Origin: JACNIV01 sp965370415
Lineage (GTDB): Bacteria > Cloacimonadota > Cloacimonadia > Cloacimonadales > TCS61
DNA: 64,000 bases
Direction of reading: 5' to 3'
Assembly: GCA_965370415.1 (NCBI GenBank)
Contig: CBDUTJ010000007.1
Coordinates: forward strand, 1-64,000
Shown here: in pieces, positions 35,175 through 43,592 of the stretch
Layout: each line of letters opens with the position of its first letter
Numbering within the stretch: the stretch's first letter is position 1
The notes under the pieces: model-generated
What the model saw: the letters and a program-made list of their open reading frames with translations, nothing else
Database searches by the model: none
Told to the model about the DNA's origin: nothing
Translations under genes and position numbers: made by a program

Positions 35175-35453
35175 TTATTGTTTTTTCTTTCTTTTTCGGG
35201 TTAACGAAAGTCCTCCAAAACCACCCAGGATGGCAATGTAAAATCCAAAATCGTACCACCAGCCGGTATTGTTACGTTCATAAACTCTAATATTATTATT
35301 AAATATCTGCATAATAAGAGAGATCGGTGCTATCCAACCATGCCAGATTCCCCAGAAAAACCCGGCAGGTTTTATCGGAGTATGTTTACCGTCTCCCGGA
35401 ATGCAGCTAACAATAAGAAATAGAACCAGTAGAAAAAGTACGATTTTCTTCAT
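35175..35453 (-). CDS. Small membrane lipoprotein, unknown function
   Basis: 92 residues from ATG 35453 (AAAGGAACAATT upstream; longer frame upstream reads through hairpin repeats). N-terminal signal with a lipobox-like LIVSC (about 13-17), a Trp/Gly-rich stretch (GFFWGIWHGWIAP), and a second span near 67-82 ending with basic RKRKKK. Gram-negative small proteins of this kind are common and unnamed. It converges with the LolA-like gene (6-base gap). Confidence 0.6.
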   Translation of the reverse strand: MKKIVLFLLVLFLIVSCIPGDGKHTPIKPAGFFWGIWHGWIAPISLIMQIFNNNIRVYERNNTGWWYDFGFYIAILGGFGGLSLTRKRKKKQ

Positions 35454-35607
35454 AATTGTTCCTTTATTCATTTTTCTCGTTCCAACGCTCCTGCGTTGGA
35501 ATGTATCATTTAATGTTCTACGTCTGTTGTTCCCACGCAGAAGCATGGGAACAAGGAATAAAGCTGGGAGCATGGGAACAAGGAAGCTATCAAGTTCTCA
35601 GGATTTT
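35454..35607. repeat. Hairpin repeats between lipoprotein and TerB-like genes
   Basis: CGTTCCAACGC-TCCT-GCGTTGGAA (35478-35503), then GTTCCCACGCAGAAGCATGGGAAC (35529-35552) and a further CATGGGAACAAGG copy. These are of the CGTTCC hairpin style also at 2096 and 60133. No gene. Confidence 0.55.
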
Positions 35608-36198
35608 TTACTTTAAATTAATAACCTCATCTCGTACTTCTTTCTCGATCTTCTGCATTTCTTCCGGTGGTATATTAAGTTTAGCAGCAATGTCCTTTAT
35701 AGCTTCCTGTTCAGATTTGTCGAAATCGAAATCGGAAAGGGCAACGTAATAACAGAGTCGCAAAAGATAGTGACGTTTATCGGGGTTATTTTGATAGACC
35801 ATGCAAATGATGCGGATTATCTCATCCAGATCGATCTGACCACTTTCGTAGTCTTTCAGCAGCTTCTCGAACATCCTGGTGATGATATCCCGTTCATATT
35901 TCCCGAACTTTTCGGAAAGATCACTATATTCGTAGGGTCGCTGTTCCAACTGGAAAATAAGATCTGAAATGATCCGTTCATGCTCTTCGCCTTTCAGTAC
36001 ATTATCTGCTTTTGCAATATGAATAAGCAGTGCCATACTGCTGGTTACCAGCGAAAACTCTTCGAATTCTTTTTTTTCCTGTTCGGTTTCTGGAAGGTAA
36101 TTTCTTATTTTGTTAAAAGATTCCAGGAATTGAGCATCAGTGGTTTGTGAAGAAGATAACTGCAGAATATTGCCAATTTGTTTGGACCATCTTGCCAT
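35608..36198 (-). CDS. TerB-like protein
   Basis: 196 residues, soluble and all-helical. Core resembles the TerB/DjlA-N fold: SSMALLIHIAKADNVLKGEEHERIISDLIF (about 50-80) and YVALSDFDFDKSEQEAIKDIAAKLNI (about 150-175), both with the acidic metal-binding repeats of the TerB family (AKADNVLKGEEHE and LSDFDFDKSEQE). TerB domains bind metals and are found in tellurite resistance and other contexts; no other ter gene is present here, so the role is open. Confidence 0.7.
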   Translation of the reverse strand: MARWSKQIGNILQLSSSQTTDAQFLESFNKIRNYLPETEQEKKEFEEFSLVTSSMALLIHIAKADNVLKGEEHERIISDLIFQLEQRPYEYSDLSEKFGKYERDIITRMFEKLLKDYESGQIDLDEIIRIICMVYQNNPDKRHYLLRLCYYVALSDFDFDKSEQEAIKDIAAKLNIPPEEMQKIEKEVRDEVINLK

Positions 36199-36238
36199 AA
36201 TTCTCTCCTTTTGTGATTAATCTAAGATGATCAGTTCG

Positions 36239-37162
36239 TTACTTTAATAAACCAATCGTAATTATTAAAGCTCTATCATCATAATCATTAAAAGTGATAG
36301 CATAATCAATATTGAGTATTACCTGGAAATTATATGTTCGGAATGCTCTGATACCTGCATTAGCAATAAATTCTAAACCATCACCACGCTTATTTTCATC
36401 ATGTGCAACCCAATGGAATCCCAAAGCTCCGCCAACATACGGACAAATATCTTTCTTTGTAAAAAGGTAAGAAGTATAAATATTTGCAGCAAAACCAAAA
36501 CGAGCTGCCAATTGTAAACCTACTGCAATATTTTTAACTTCATAACCGGAACGAAAATCAAGAGCGAATGATCTATCATCAACATCTTGATAACCATGCT
36601 GAGGATAAAGATATCCAAAAGATAATCCCCAAAATCTACGAGCACTTCTGCGTTTTGGAATATCATCTTCTTTTTCCATGATCGCACCTACTTCCACAGT
36701 CTGTGCTAACGGTTTTTGTTCAACTACACTCATAGCAATACGCTTCATCACAACTTCCAGATCTTCGATTGTATTTGATGTTGTATTGTCCAGAACAGTA
36801 GATTGACCCTTATTTACATCGACCAGGTTGTATTGAATTATTATTTTTTCACCTAATTTACTCAGATTCGTAATTAAAACCAGATCTGCATCCAGTTTTT
36901 TACCGATCTCAACTGCACACACCACTTCAGTACATTGTTCTCCTGCAAGTGATTCAATTGTTTTATTCTGTGATATTATGTGCATGGAACTCAACTTCTG
37001 TATATCATTTTTCAATATACTTTCTGCAGTTTGAATGGATATCTCATCGATCCCCAGAGAATAAAAGGGAAGAACTGCAAGTGTCTCTGCAGATAGATTG
37101 CCTGCTTGCAATATAGCAAGAATGACAATCATAATTGGTAGTGCTAATAATATTTTTTTCAT
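36239..37162 (-). CDS. CsgG/TolB-N-like domain with C-terminal beta-barrel region
   Basis: 307 residues. Signal peptide (1-24), a domain (about 26-150) with pattern LAVLPFYSLGIDEISIQTAESILKNDI and CAVEIGKKLDADLVLITNLSKLG that resembles the periplasmic CsgG/TolB-N-like nucleotide-fold domain, and a tail (about 170-307) of alternating aromatic strands (FWGLSFGYLYPQHGY, LQLAARFGFAANIYTSYLF) as in small outer-membrane barrels. Such hybrids are seen in Bacteroidetes-type genomes and likely sit in the outer membrane. No further naming is possible. Confidence 0.55.
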   Translation of the reverse strand: MKKILLALPIMIVILAILQAGNLSAETLAVLPFYSLGIDEISIQTAESILKNDIQKLSSMHIISQNKTIESLAGEQCTEVVCAVEIGKKLDADLVLITNLSKLGEKIIIQYNLVDVNKGQSTVLDNTTSNTIEDLEVVMKRIAMSVVEQKPLAQTVEVGAIMEKEDDIPKRRSARRFWGLSFGYLYPQHGYQDVDDRSFALDFRSGYEVKNIAVGLQLAARFGFAANIYTSYLFTKKDICPYVGGALGFHWVAHDENKRGDGLEFIANAGIRAFRTYNFQVILNIDYAITFNDYDDRALIITIGLLK

Positions 37163-37211
37163 TTTTCCTCCAGTAAATTTGTGCTTACTTCTTATTTCCT
37201 TAAAATAATTG

Positions 37212-39110
37212 TCAAAGAATAATTTTTTTTATTCTATCTACTACCGATTTAACATCGAGTTTGTACATTCGAAATAGATCCTTGCTGTTTCCGGAAAAAC
37301 CATAATCTTCCACACCGAATTTGTGAAATTTACAGGAAAGCCCCATCTGCATAAGTTTATCAGCGATGCTGTTCCCAAGTCCTGTATTAACATTGTGGTC
37401 TTCATAAGTAAAGATAACGCTGGTTTGAGCAGCTTTTTTCAAAGCATCTCCATCGATATCGTTCGGACAGGAAACATTCCATACTTGAATCGAAACATTA
37501 TCACCTTTGAGTGTATCTGCAATTTCCACAGCTTTGCCCGTCATTGTTCCCATCACAAATAAAGCACAATCTTTCCCATCCCGAAGAAGGTCAGCCTTTC
37601 CATATTTGAATTTATAATTTTTATCGAAGAATATATTTCCTGTATTGTCTTTAATTATTTCCAGTTTTGATCTTCCCATTGGAATTAGAAAATTACCATA
37701 CTTTGAAGATATGTATCGTATTATATGGTCTGTCTGGTTCGGATCTGCCGGAATGATGGTTTTGAAATGATACAGGTTTTTCATCACACCCAGATAATCG
37801 ATGCACTGATGAGTTTTACCATCTTCACCAACGTCAAGACCGACGTGAGTTGTTACTATTTTAAGATTTGTTTTGTTGATATCATTTAATCTATGTTGAT
37901 TAAAAGTCTCATCAACGCCAAAAACGCCGAAATCAGCGAAGAAAACCTGGAAACCCTCTTTGGACATTGCTCCGGCAATAACTGCTGTGTTATGCTCCAT
38001 AATGCCACCCTGAAAGAAATTCTTCGGTAGGATCGATTCAAACTTTTTGGTTTTCACGCTTCCCTGCAGGTCACAATCGAAAACAGTTATTGGTGCATTA
38101 TCATTTACTGAAGCAATATCAGCTATTGCATTTCCCCAGGCAGAACGGTTGTCCGTGGTTTCTTTATAAATAATTGGTTTCCCAATTTTAAGTTTAAAAT
38201 CTTTATTGTTTTCTTTCTGAATTGAACTTGATGGTTTAAATTTATTTCGAAGTTCTTTATATTTTTTCAGGTCATTAATCTGATTCAGTTCTTTCAGAGC
38301 TTCTCCAAGTTGCTCCTCTGAAATAGTAGAACCGTGATATTTTTCTTTGTTTTCCATAAAGGAAACACCTTTTCCCATAACCGTATGAGCCAGTATCAAG
38401 GTGGGTTTATCATGGCAAACAGCATCGACAATTGCATCACGTATTTCCACCAGGTCATGTCCATCTATCTCTATTGCTCCCCAACCGTCAGAGATGTAAT
38501 TTTCCAATATATCATTGGGCATGATTTTCTCTGTTCTTCCACATATTTGAAGCTTATTGTAATCTACAAAGGCGGTTATGTTTTTCAGTCTGTATTTTGC
38601 TGCAAATCGTCGTGCCTCGCTTAATTGTCCTTTTTGCTGTTCTCCATCTCCCATTAGAACGAAGATATGATTATGAATATTTTTCAGCTTGCAAGCAAGT
38701 GCAAACCCACATCCGGCAGAAAGTCCCTGTCCCAGATTTCCCGAAGCCCATTCGATGCCGGGAACAGCAGGTTCCACGTGTCCTTCGTAAATGCTTCCAG
38801 CTAATCTAAATTGAGAAATAGCATCATCCAGGTTAAAGAATCCCATCAAACCTAATGCTGAATATGCAGCAGGGGAGACGTGTCCATGACTGATGATTAT
38901 CCTGTCTCTTTTTTCCCATTTTGGTTTTTCAGGATCGATTTTTGTCATATGTAGTAGCATTAGTAAGAAATCAATAGAAGACATTGATCCTCCAGGATGT
39001 CCTGAACCTGCAAGAGTAGTCATTTTGAGAATTGCTCCGCGAGCTTGATCTGCTTGTTTTTGGATATTTTTTAATTTTTCAATAGATAGATCTGATTTGC
39101 TAATTTTCAT
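37212..39110 (-). CDS. tkt: Transketolase
   Basis: 632 residues, one chain carrying both halves. Thiamine-pyrophosphate motif GDGEQQKGQLSEARRF (about 152-167) with YNKLQI, substrate-binding GSGHPGGSMSS (about 34-44), HGHVSPAAYS (about 76-85), and the catalytic Glu region GGIMEHNTAVIAG (about 369-381). It transfers two-carbon units in the pentose phosphate pathway. Sequence is closer to the archaeal/Thermotoga-like style than E. coli Tkt by eye, which is only an impression. It stands between unrelated genes. Confidence 0.9.
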   Translation of the reverse strand: MKISKSDLSIEKLKNIQKQADQARGAILKMTTLAGSGHPGGSMSSIDFLLMLLHMTKIDPEKPKWEKRDRIIISHGHVSPAAYSALGLMGFFNLDDAISQFRLAGSIYEGHVEPAVPGIEWASGNLGQGLSAGCGFALACKLKNIHNHIFVLMGDGEQQKGQLSEARRFAAKYRLKNITAFVDYNKLQICGRTEKIMPNDILENYISDGWGAIEIDGHDLVEIRDAIVDAVCHDKPTLILAHTVMGKGVSFMENKEKYHGSTISEEQLGEALKELNQINDLKKYKELRNKFKPSSSIQKENNKDFKLKIGKPIIYKETTDNRSAWGNAIADIASVNDNAPITVFDCDLQGSVKTKKFESILPKNFFQGGIMEHNTAVIAGAMSKEGFQVFFADFGVFGVDETFNQHRLNDINKTNLKIVTTHVGLDVGEDGKTHQCIDYLGVMKNLYHFKTIIPADPNQTDHIIRYISSKYGNFLIPMGRSKLEIIKDNTGNIFFDKNYKFKYGKADLLRDGKDCALFVMGTMTGKAVEIADTLKGDNVSIQVWNVSCPNDIDGDALKKAAQTSVIFTYEDHNVNTGLGNSIADKLMQMGLSCKFHKFGVEDYGFSGNSKDLFRMYKLDVKSVVDRIKKIIL

Positions 39111-39233
39111 TTAATTCTCCCTTTCCAAAGTAACTGAAATCAACGAATAAAATATTTGTATTTGAGTAAAGAATTAAATAAAATAAAAGTGTCCGACTTG
39201 CGAACGCTTTCTAAATTTTCTGGTTGAAATTTT

Positions 39234-39836
39234 CTATTCTGTTATAGTTATTCTATCCTTTATCTTTGTGTATATGCCCTCTCCAATTCCTTTTACATTC
39301 ATAATATCTTCTATATTTTCAAAACCACCTGCTTTCTCTCTATAGCTAATTATTTTTTGTGCTCTCTTTTCACCGATACCTGGTAATGAAATTAGTTCAG
39401 ATAGAGATGCAGTATTGATATTAATTTTTCCAGAAACCTCTTTCAGATCATCAGAATCAATTGAAGTAATTATTTCCGTAGAATCTCCTATCGTTTCGAG
39501 GTAAGGAAGAATTTTTTCTAAAGTTTTTTCACCAATGCCTTTAACTTCAGTAAGTTCTTTTAATGATTTAAATTCTCCGATATTTTCCCTATAATCGATA
39601 ATAGCTTTTGCCTTAACTTGACCAATACCTGGAACTTTTATTAAGTCTTCGATATCAGCATTGTTAATATTAGTTTTAGTAATATCTTCTTGTTCTGTTG
39701 GTACTGTAATTTTTTGAAGTTCCTTTTTATTATTTGAGATCTTTTGGAAACCGATAACTAAAACTATAATAATTACGAGAATCAAAGCAAGAATAATTAT
39801 AGTTGCTATTGATTTTTTATTCCCTTTTTTACTCAT
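39234..39836 (-). CDS. Membrane-anchored protein with two ComEA-type HhH domains
   Basis: 200 residues. N-terminal membrane span (about 10-30), then two ComEA helix-hairpin-helix pairs (about 52-114 and 135-198): NINNADIEDLIKVPGIGQVKAKAIIDYRE and NINTASLSELISLPGIGEKRAQKIISYRE each start one. ComEA domains bind DNA and may help DNA uptake; two complete copies in one chain are uncommon. It is transcribed away from secA. Its start ATG has GGAGGTAA upstream. Confidence 0.8.
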   Translation of the reverse strand: MSKKGNKKSIATIIILALILVIIIVLVIGFQKISNNKKELQKITVPTEQEDITKTNINNADIEDLIKVPGIGQVKAKAIIDYRENIGEFKSLKELTEVKGIGEKTLEKILPYLETIGDSTEIITSIDSDDLKEVSGKININTASLSELISLPGIGEKRAQKIISYREKAGGFENIEDIMNVKGIGEGIYTKIKDRITITE

Positions 39837-39980
39837 GAGTTACCTCCTTTTTTTATTTTGTCTAAATTACTGAAACCATAAAATCTATTTTTCCGTCAAG
39901 ATTATAATTGCATTTGTAAATTGTTTGACAAGCAGACATCACTAAAAAGGATTGTCCAAATTTTTAGAAGAGAAATAAAT

Positions 39981-42900
39981 ATGTTCAAAGCGCTAACGGA
40001 AAAGATATTTGGAAATCGCAACGAACGGGAACTGCGGAAGCTGAGTCCGATCGTTGATGAGATCAACTCATTCTTTTCTAGTCTTGAGAACAAAACAGAT
40101 GATGAACTCCGATCAAGAATACAAGAGATAAAAAACAGTATTCACGGGAAAGTTAGCTCACTTGAAACGGAGCTTGAACATATTCAGAATAAATACCAGT
40201 TAGAACCTGATGAAAATAAGAAAAATTCCATTGGAAATGAAATTGACAGGGTTACAGAAACCTTAAAAAGTCAGAACCAATCCGTTCTTGATGAATTCCT
40301 ACCTGAAGTTTATGCTATACTTAAAGAAACCTTTTGCAGACTTGTTGGCTACGAATACGAAGTGCGTGGTCATAAAGAAATATGGCAGATGATGCCGTTC
40401 GATGTGCAATTAATTGGTGCTGTTGCACTTCATCAGGGCATGATCGCTGAAATGGCTACAGGTGAAGGTAAAACTTTAGTTGCCACCATGCCCTTATTCC
40501 TGAATACATTGTTGGGTCACGGTGTTCATCTGATCACAGTGAACGACTACCTTGCACAGCGTGATGCTGAATGGATGAATCCTGTCTTTGAATTCCATGG
40601 ACTGAAAGTAGGCTGTAATGTAGGCGGTATGACTTCCGAAGAAAAACAGGAAGCATATCACTGTGATGTAACATACGGCACAAATAGTGAGTTCGGTTTC
40701 GATTACCTGCGTGATAACATGGCTGTTTCTGTGAAGAGACTTGTACAAAGAAAACTACAATTTGCCATCGTGGATGAGGTTGACAGTGTTTTAATAGACG
40801 AAGCACGAACACCTCTAATTATCAGTGGTCCGGTGCAGGAAAGTAAAAATTTTTTCCTGGAACTAAGACCTATTATTTTGAAACTTGTGAACACTCAGAA
40901 TGGACTGGTAAGCAGATATCTATCGGAAGTGAACCAGGAACTGAAAAAAGAAGAGTGGAATTCCGATGTTGTAGGTCGCCTGCTGCTTCTAATTCAGCGT
41001 GCAGCACCTAAAAACAAATTATTCATGAAATATATGAAACAAGCCGAATTAAAGAAGCTTGTTACCGACTTTGAAGGTTATTATCTTCGCGATAAAAGTA
41101 TGCATAAGATCGATGCAGAACTATTCTTTACTGTAGAAGAAAAGCAGAATAGTGTGGAATTAAGCGAAAAAGGTAATGAACTGGTTGCTCAAAAAGAATC
41201 TGACCTATTTATTATGGAACAGCTTGACGACCTCTTGAATGCAGTTGATGAAGATAATAATCTTTCCTCAGCACAGAAAATTCAAAAGAAAGAAGAAGTA
41301 ACTTCCAAATTTATGGATAAAAGCGAGAAACTGCATAATATAAAGCAGCTATTACGTTCATACACACTTTTCGAAAGAGAAGTTGATTATGTAGTGGTTA
41401 ACAATAAAGTAATGATTGTAGATCAATTCACAGGCAGAATGATGCAGGGTAGAAGGTTCAGTGATGGACTGCATCAAGCCCTGGAAGCCAAAGAGAACGT
41501 AGAGATCGAAGAAGCAACTCAAACTTTCGCAACTATCACCCTGCAGAATTATTTCAGAATGTATGAGAAGCTGTCTGGAATGACCGGTACGGCAGTAACA
41601 GAAGAGGTCGAGTTCTCAGAAATTTATAAACTCCCTGTTATCGAGATACCTACTAATCTTCCAATTTCCAGGATCGATCATAACGATGTAATTTATATTA
41701 CAAAAAATGAAAAATACAAAGCTATTCTGGATGAAATAGAGTACTGGCACGAAGAGAAAAAACCGATTCTTGTAGGAACAATTTCTGTGGAAGTTTCGGA
41801 AACATTGAGCCGCATGCTCAGACGGCGAAACATTACCCATAATGTACTAAATGCTAAATACCACGAACAGGAAGCGGAAATCGTGATGGGTGCGGGACAG
41901 CCAGGTGCTGTTACCATTGCCACAAATATGGCTGGACGTGGAACAGATATCAAGCTTGGAAAAACAGTGGTGGAAAAACAAAAAGAAGAATATCTGAAAG
42001 TTGATAAAAAGATCACTCCCGATTACCCGTTTGGCCTGCCGCAGGATGGTTTACATGTTATCGGTACTGAACGCCATGAAAGCAGGCGTATAGACAGACA
42101 ATTGCGGGGAAGAAGCGGACGTCAGGGTGATCCCGGTACTTCCAGGTTCTATTTATCTTTGGAAGATGATCTGATGCGCCTTTTTGGCTCGGAAAGAATT
42201 GGTCCCATGATGATGAAAATGGGTTTGAAAGAGGGTGAAGCGATCATTCATCCCTGGATGACAAAAGCTGTGGAAACTGCTCAAAAACGGGTTGAATCTT
42301 TCAACTTTGAGAGCAGGAAACAACTTTTAAAATACGATGAAGTAATGAACCAGCAGCGGGAAGTTATCTATAATTACCGTAGAAATGTTCTCAAAGGTTA
42401 CGATCTTAAATATGAGATCATCGAAATGCTCAGAGATACAGTTGCAGATGCAGTAGAAGAAGTAGTAGGTGATATTCCTTACCCTGAAGACTGGCAGTTG
42501 GAAAAAATTATACAATGGATTAAATCTAACCTGAATGTGATAATAGAAGAAGAAGATATCAGATCAGATATAATGAACCTGGATTTGCTAATAGAAAAAT
42601 CCCAGGAACTTGTTTTAAAAGCCTATCAGCAAAGAGAAGATGAACTGACATCCGAACAACTTCGTGAAATTGAACGCCGTGTTCTGCTTAGCGTTGTGGA
42701 TGAATTGTGGCGTGATCATCTGCATGAGATGGATCTGCTGAAGGATGGCATAGGTTTGCGAGCGTATGGTCAGCGCGATCCTCTGATGGAATATAAAAAG
42801 GAATCTTTTATTCTTTTTCAGACCCTGGTAGCCGATATAAATCGCAGTGTAGCAAAAAAAGTCTTTACAACATATCTGGTTGCGCCAGAACAAATACAGG

Positions 42901-43115
42901 ATTTCCTGCGGTTAGCAAAGCAGCAGCATGAATCAAGTTCTGCCTTCGATAAAGCTGCACCGCAAAAGGCACCGAAAGCGCCTTCAGTTGTTACGAACAG
43001 TGCAGAAAAACCCAGGATCCAGCCCCGGGTTGTTTCGGAGAAAATTGGAAGAAACGATCCCTGTCCCTGTGGCAGTGGAAAAAAATATAAAAAATGTTGT
43101 GGAAAAATAGTATAA
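39981..43115 (+). CDS. secA: Preprotein translocase ATPase SecA
   Basis: 1044 residues from ATG 39981; a TTG at 39921 would add 20 residues without a better ribosome site. Walker A MATGEGKT (158-165), DEAD-type VDEVDSVLIDEARTPLIISG and the GTDI/GRSGRQGD helicase motifs are clear. Between about 255 and 385 it carries a long extra segment (FLELRPIILKLVNTQNG and following) characteristic of the larger SecA of Bacteroidetes-type bacteria. C-terminal SEC-C zinc motif CPCGSGKKYKKCC. It drives Sec-dependent export, including signal-peptide proteins such as the T9SS cargo above. It heads a plus-strand run with DUF494, topA and a permease. Confidence 0.95.
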   Translation: MFKALTEKIFGNRNERELRKLSPIVDEINSFFSSLENKTDDELRSRIQEIKNSIHGKVSSLETELEHIQNKYQLEPDENKKNSIGNEIDRVTETLKSQNQSVLDEFLPEVYAILKETFCRLVGYEYEVRGHKEIWQMMPFDVQLIGAVALHQGMIAEMATGEGKTLVATMPLFLNTLLGHGVHLITVNDYLAQRDAEWMNPVFEFHGLKVGCNVGGMTSEEKQEAYHCDVTYGTNSEFGFDYLRDNMAVSVKRLVQRKLQFAIVDEVDSVLIDEARTPLIISGPVQESKNFFLELRPIILKLVNTQNGLVSRYLSEVNQELKKEEWNSDVVGRLLLLIQRAAPKNKLFMKYMKQAELKKLVTDFEGYYLRDKSMHKIDAELFFTVEEKQNSVELSEKGNELVAQKESDLFIMEQLDDLLNAVDEDNNLSSAQKIQKKEEVTSKFMDKSEKLHNIKQLLRSYTLFEREVDYVVVNNKVMIVDQFTGRMMQGRRFSDGLHQALEAKENVEIEEATQTFATITLQNYFRMYEKLSGMTGTAVTEEVEFSEIYKLPVIEIPTNLPISRIDHNDVIYITKNEKYKAILDEIEYWHEEKKPILVGTISVEVSETLSRMLRRRNITHNVLNAKYHEQEAEIVMGAGQPGAVTIATNMAGRGTDIKLGKTVVEKQKEEYLKVDKKITPDYPFGLPQDGLHVIGTERHESRRIDRQLRGRSGRQGDPGTSRFYLSLEDDLMRLFGSERIGPMMMKMGLKEGEAIIHPWMTKAVETAQKRVESFNFESRKQLLKYDEVMNQQREVIYNYRRNVLKGYDLKYEIIEMLRDTVADAVEEVVGDIPYPEDWQLEKIIQWIKSNLNVIIEEEDIRSDIMNLDLLIEKSQELVLKAYQQREDELTSEQLREIERRVLLSVVDELWRDHLHEMDLLKDGIGLRAYGQRDPLMEYKKESFILFQTLVADINRSVAKKVFTTYLVAPEQIQDFLRLAKQQHESSSAFDKAAPQKAPKAPSVVTNSAEKPRIQPRVVSEKIGRNDPCPCGSGKKYKKCCGKIV

Positions 43116-43151
43116 GGGATTACTTTATAAAAAATTATTTAAGGAAGTAAA

Positions 43152-43586
43152 ATGTCTCAAACAGGAATTGAAGATTTTCTTGATATTATGTTAACTAACA
43201 AGCCATCCAAAGAAAAATTAAAAAAACTTGGTCTCTCGAAAGTTGAAATCAAAAATTTCCTGGAATCACTGATCCATGGAAAAGAGAATAAAGCATATAA
43301 TAGGATTCTGTCTGAAGATGAAAAGAGGACATTAACACCGGAAGCATTTGGCTATCTGGTTCATCTTCTAAGCCTTAAGTCTATCGACAGGCAGATGTTT
43401 GAGCGCATCATAACACTTTCAATGCAGTTGAACCTGTTCATGCGCAAGAGGATCGACAGGATCATGATGGATGATATCGTTAATTATATCGTTTTTTCCG
43501 GTAAAGGAGAAATAACGGTAAAAGATTTACTTGATGCTTTCTTTATTCAGGATAGCGAAATAGAATTTGATGATGAAATTAATTAG
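43152..43586 (+). CDS. smg: Smg/DUF494 family protein
   Basis: 144 residues. Central segment SEDEKRTLTPEAFGYLVHLL and MFERIITLSMQL matches the Smg (DUF494) pattern; the protein is helical and soluble. In E. coli and others smg lies beside dprA and topA, and here topA follows directly, which supports the call. Function is unknown. Ribosome site AAGGAAGTAAA precedes the ATG. Confidence 0.75.
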   Translation: MSQTGIEDFLDIMLTNKPSKEKLKKLGLSKVEIKNFLESLIHGKENKAYNRILSEDEKRTLTPEAFGYLVHLLSLKSIDRQMFERIITLSMQLNLFMRKRIDRIMMDDIVNYIVFSGKGEITVKDLLDAFFIQDSEIEFDDEIN

Positions 43587-43592
43587 GTGATT

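Noticed and set aside
39921..39980. SecA start at TTG
   Set aside because: ATG 39981 gives the usual MFKAL start; the extra residues have no family match.
43587..43592. topA start at GTG
   Set aside because: The ATG two codons later gives MGKGLIIVESPAKAK with usual length; the GTG has no ribosome site.
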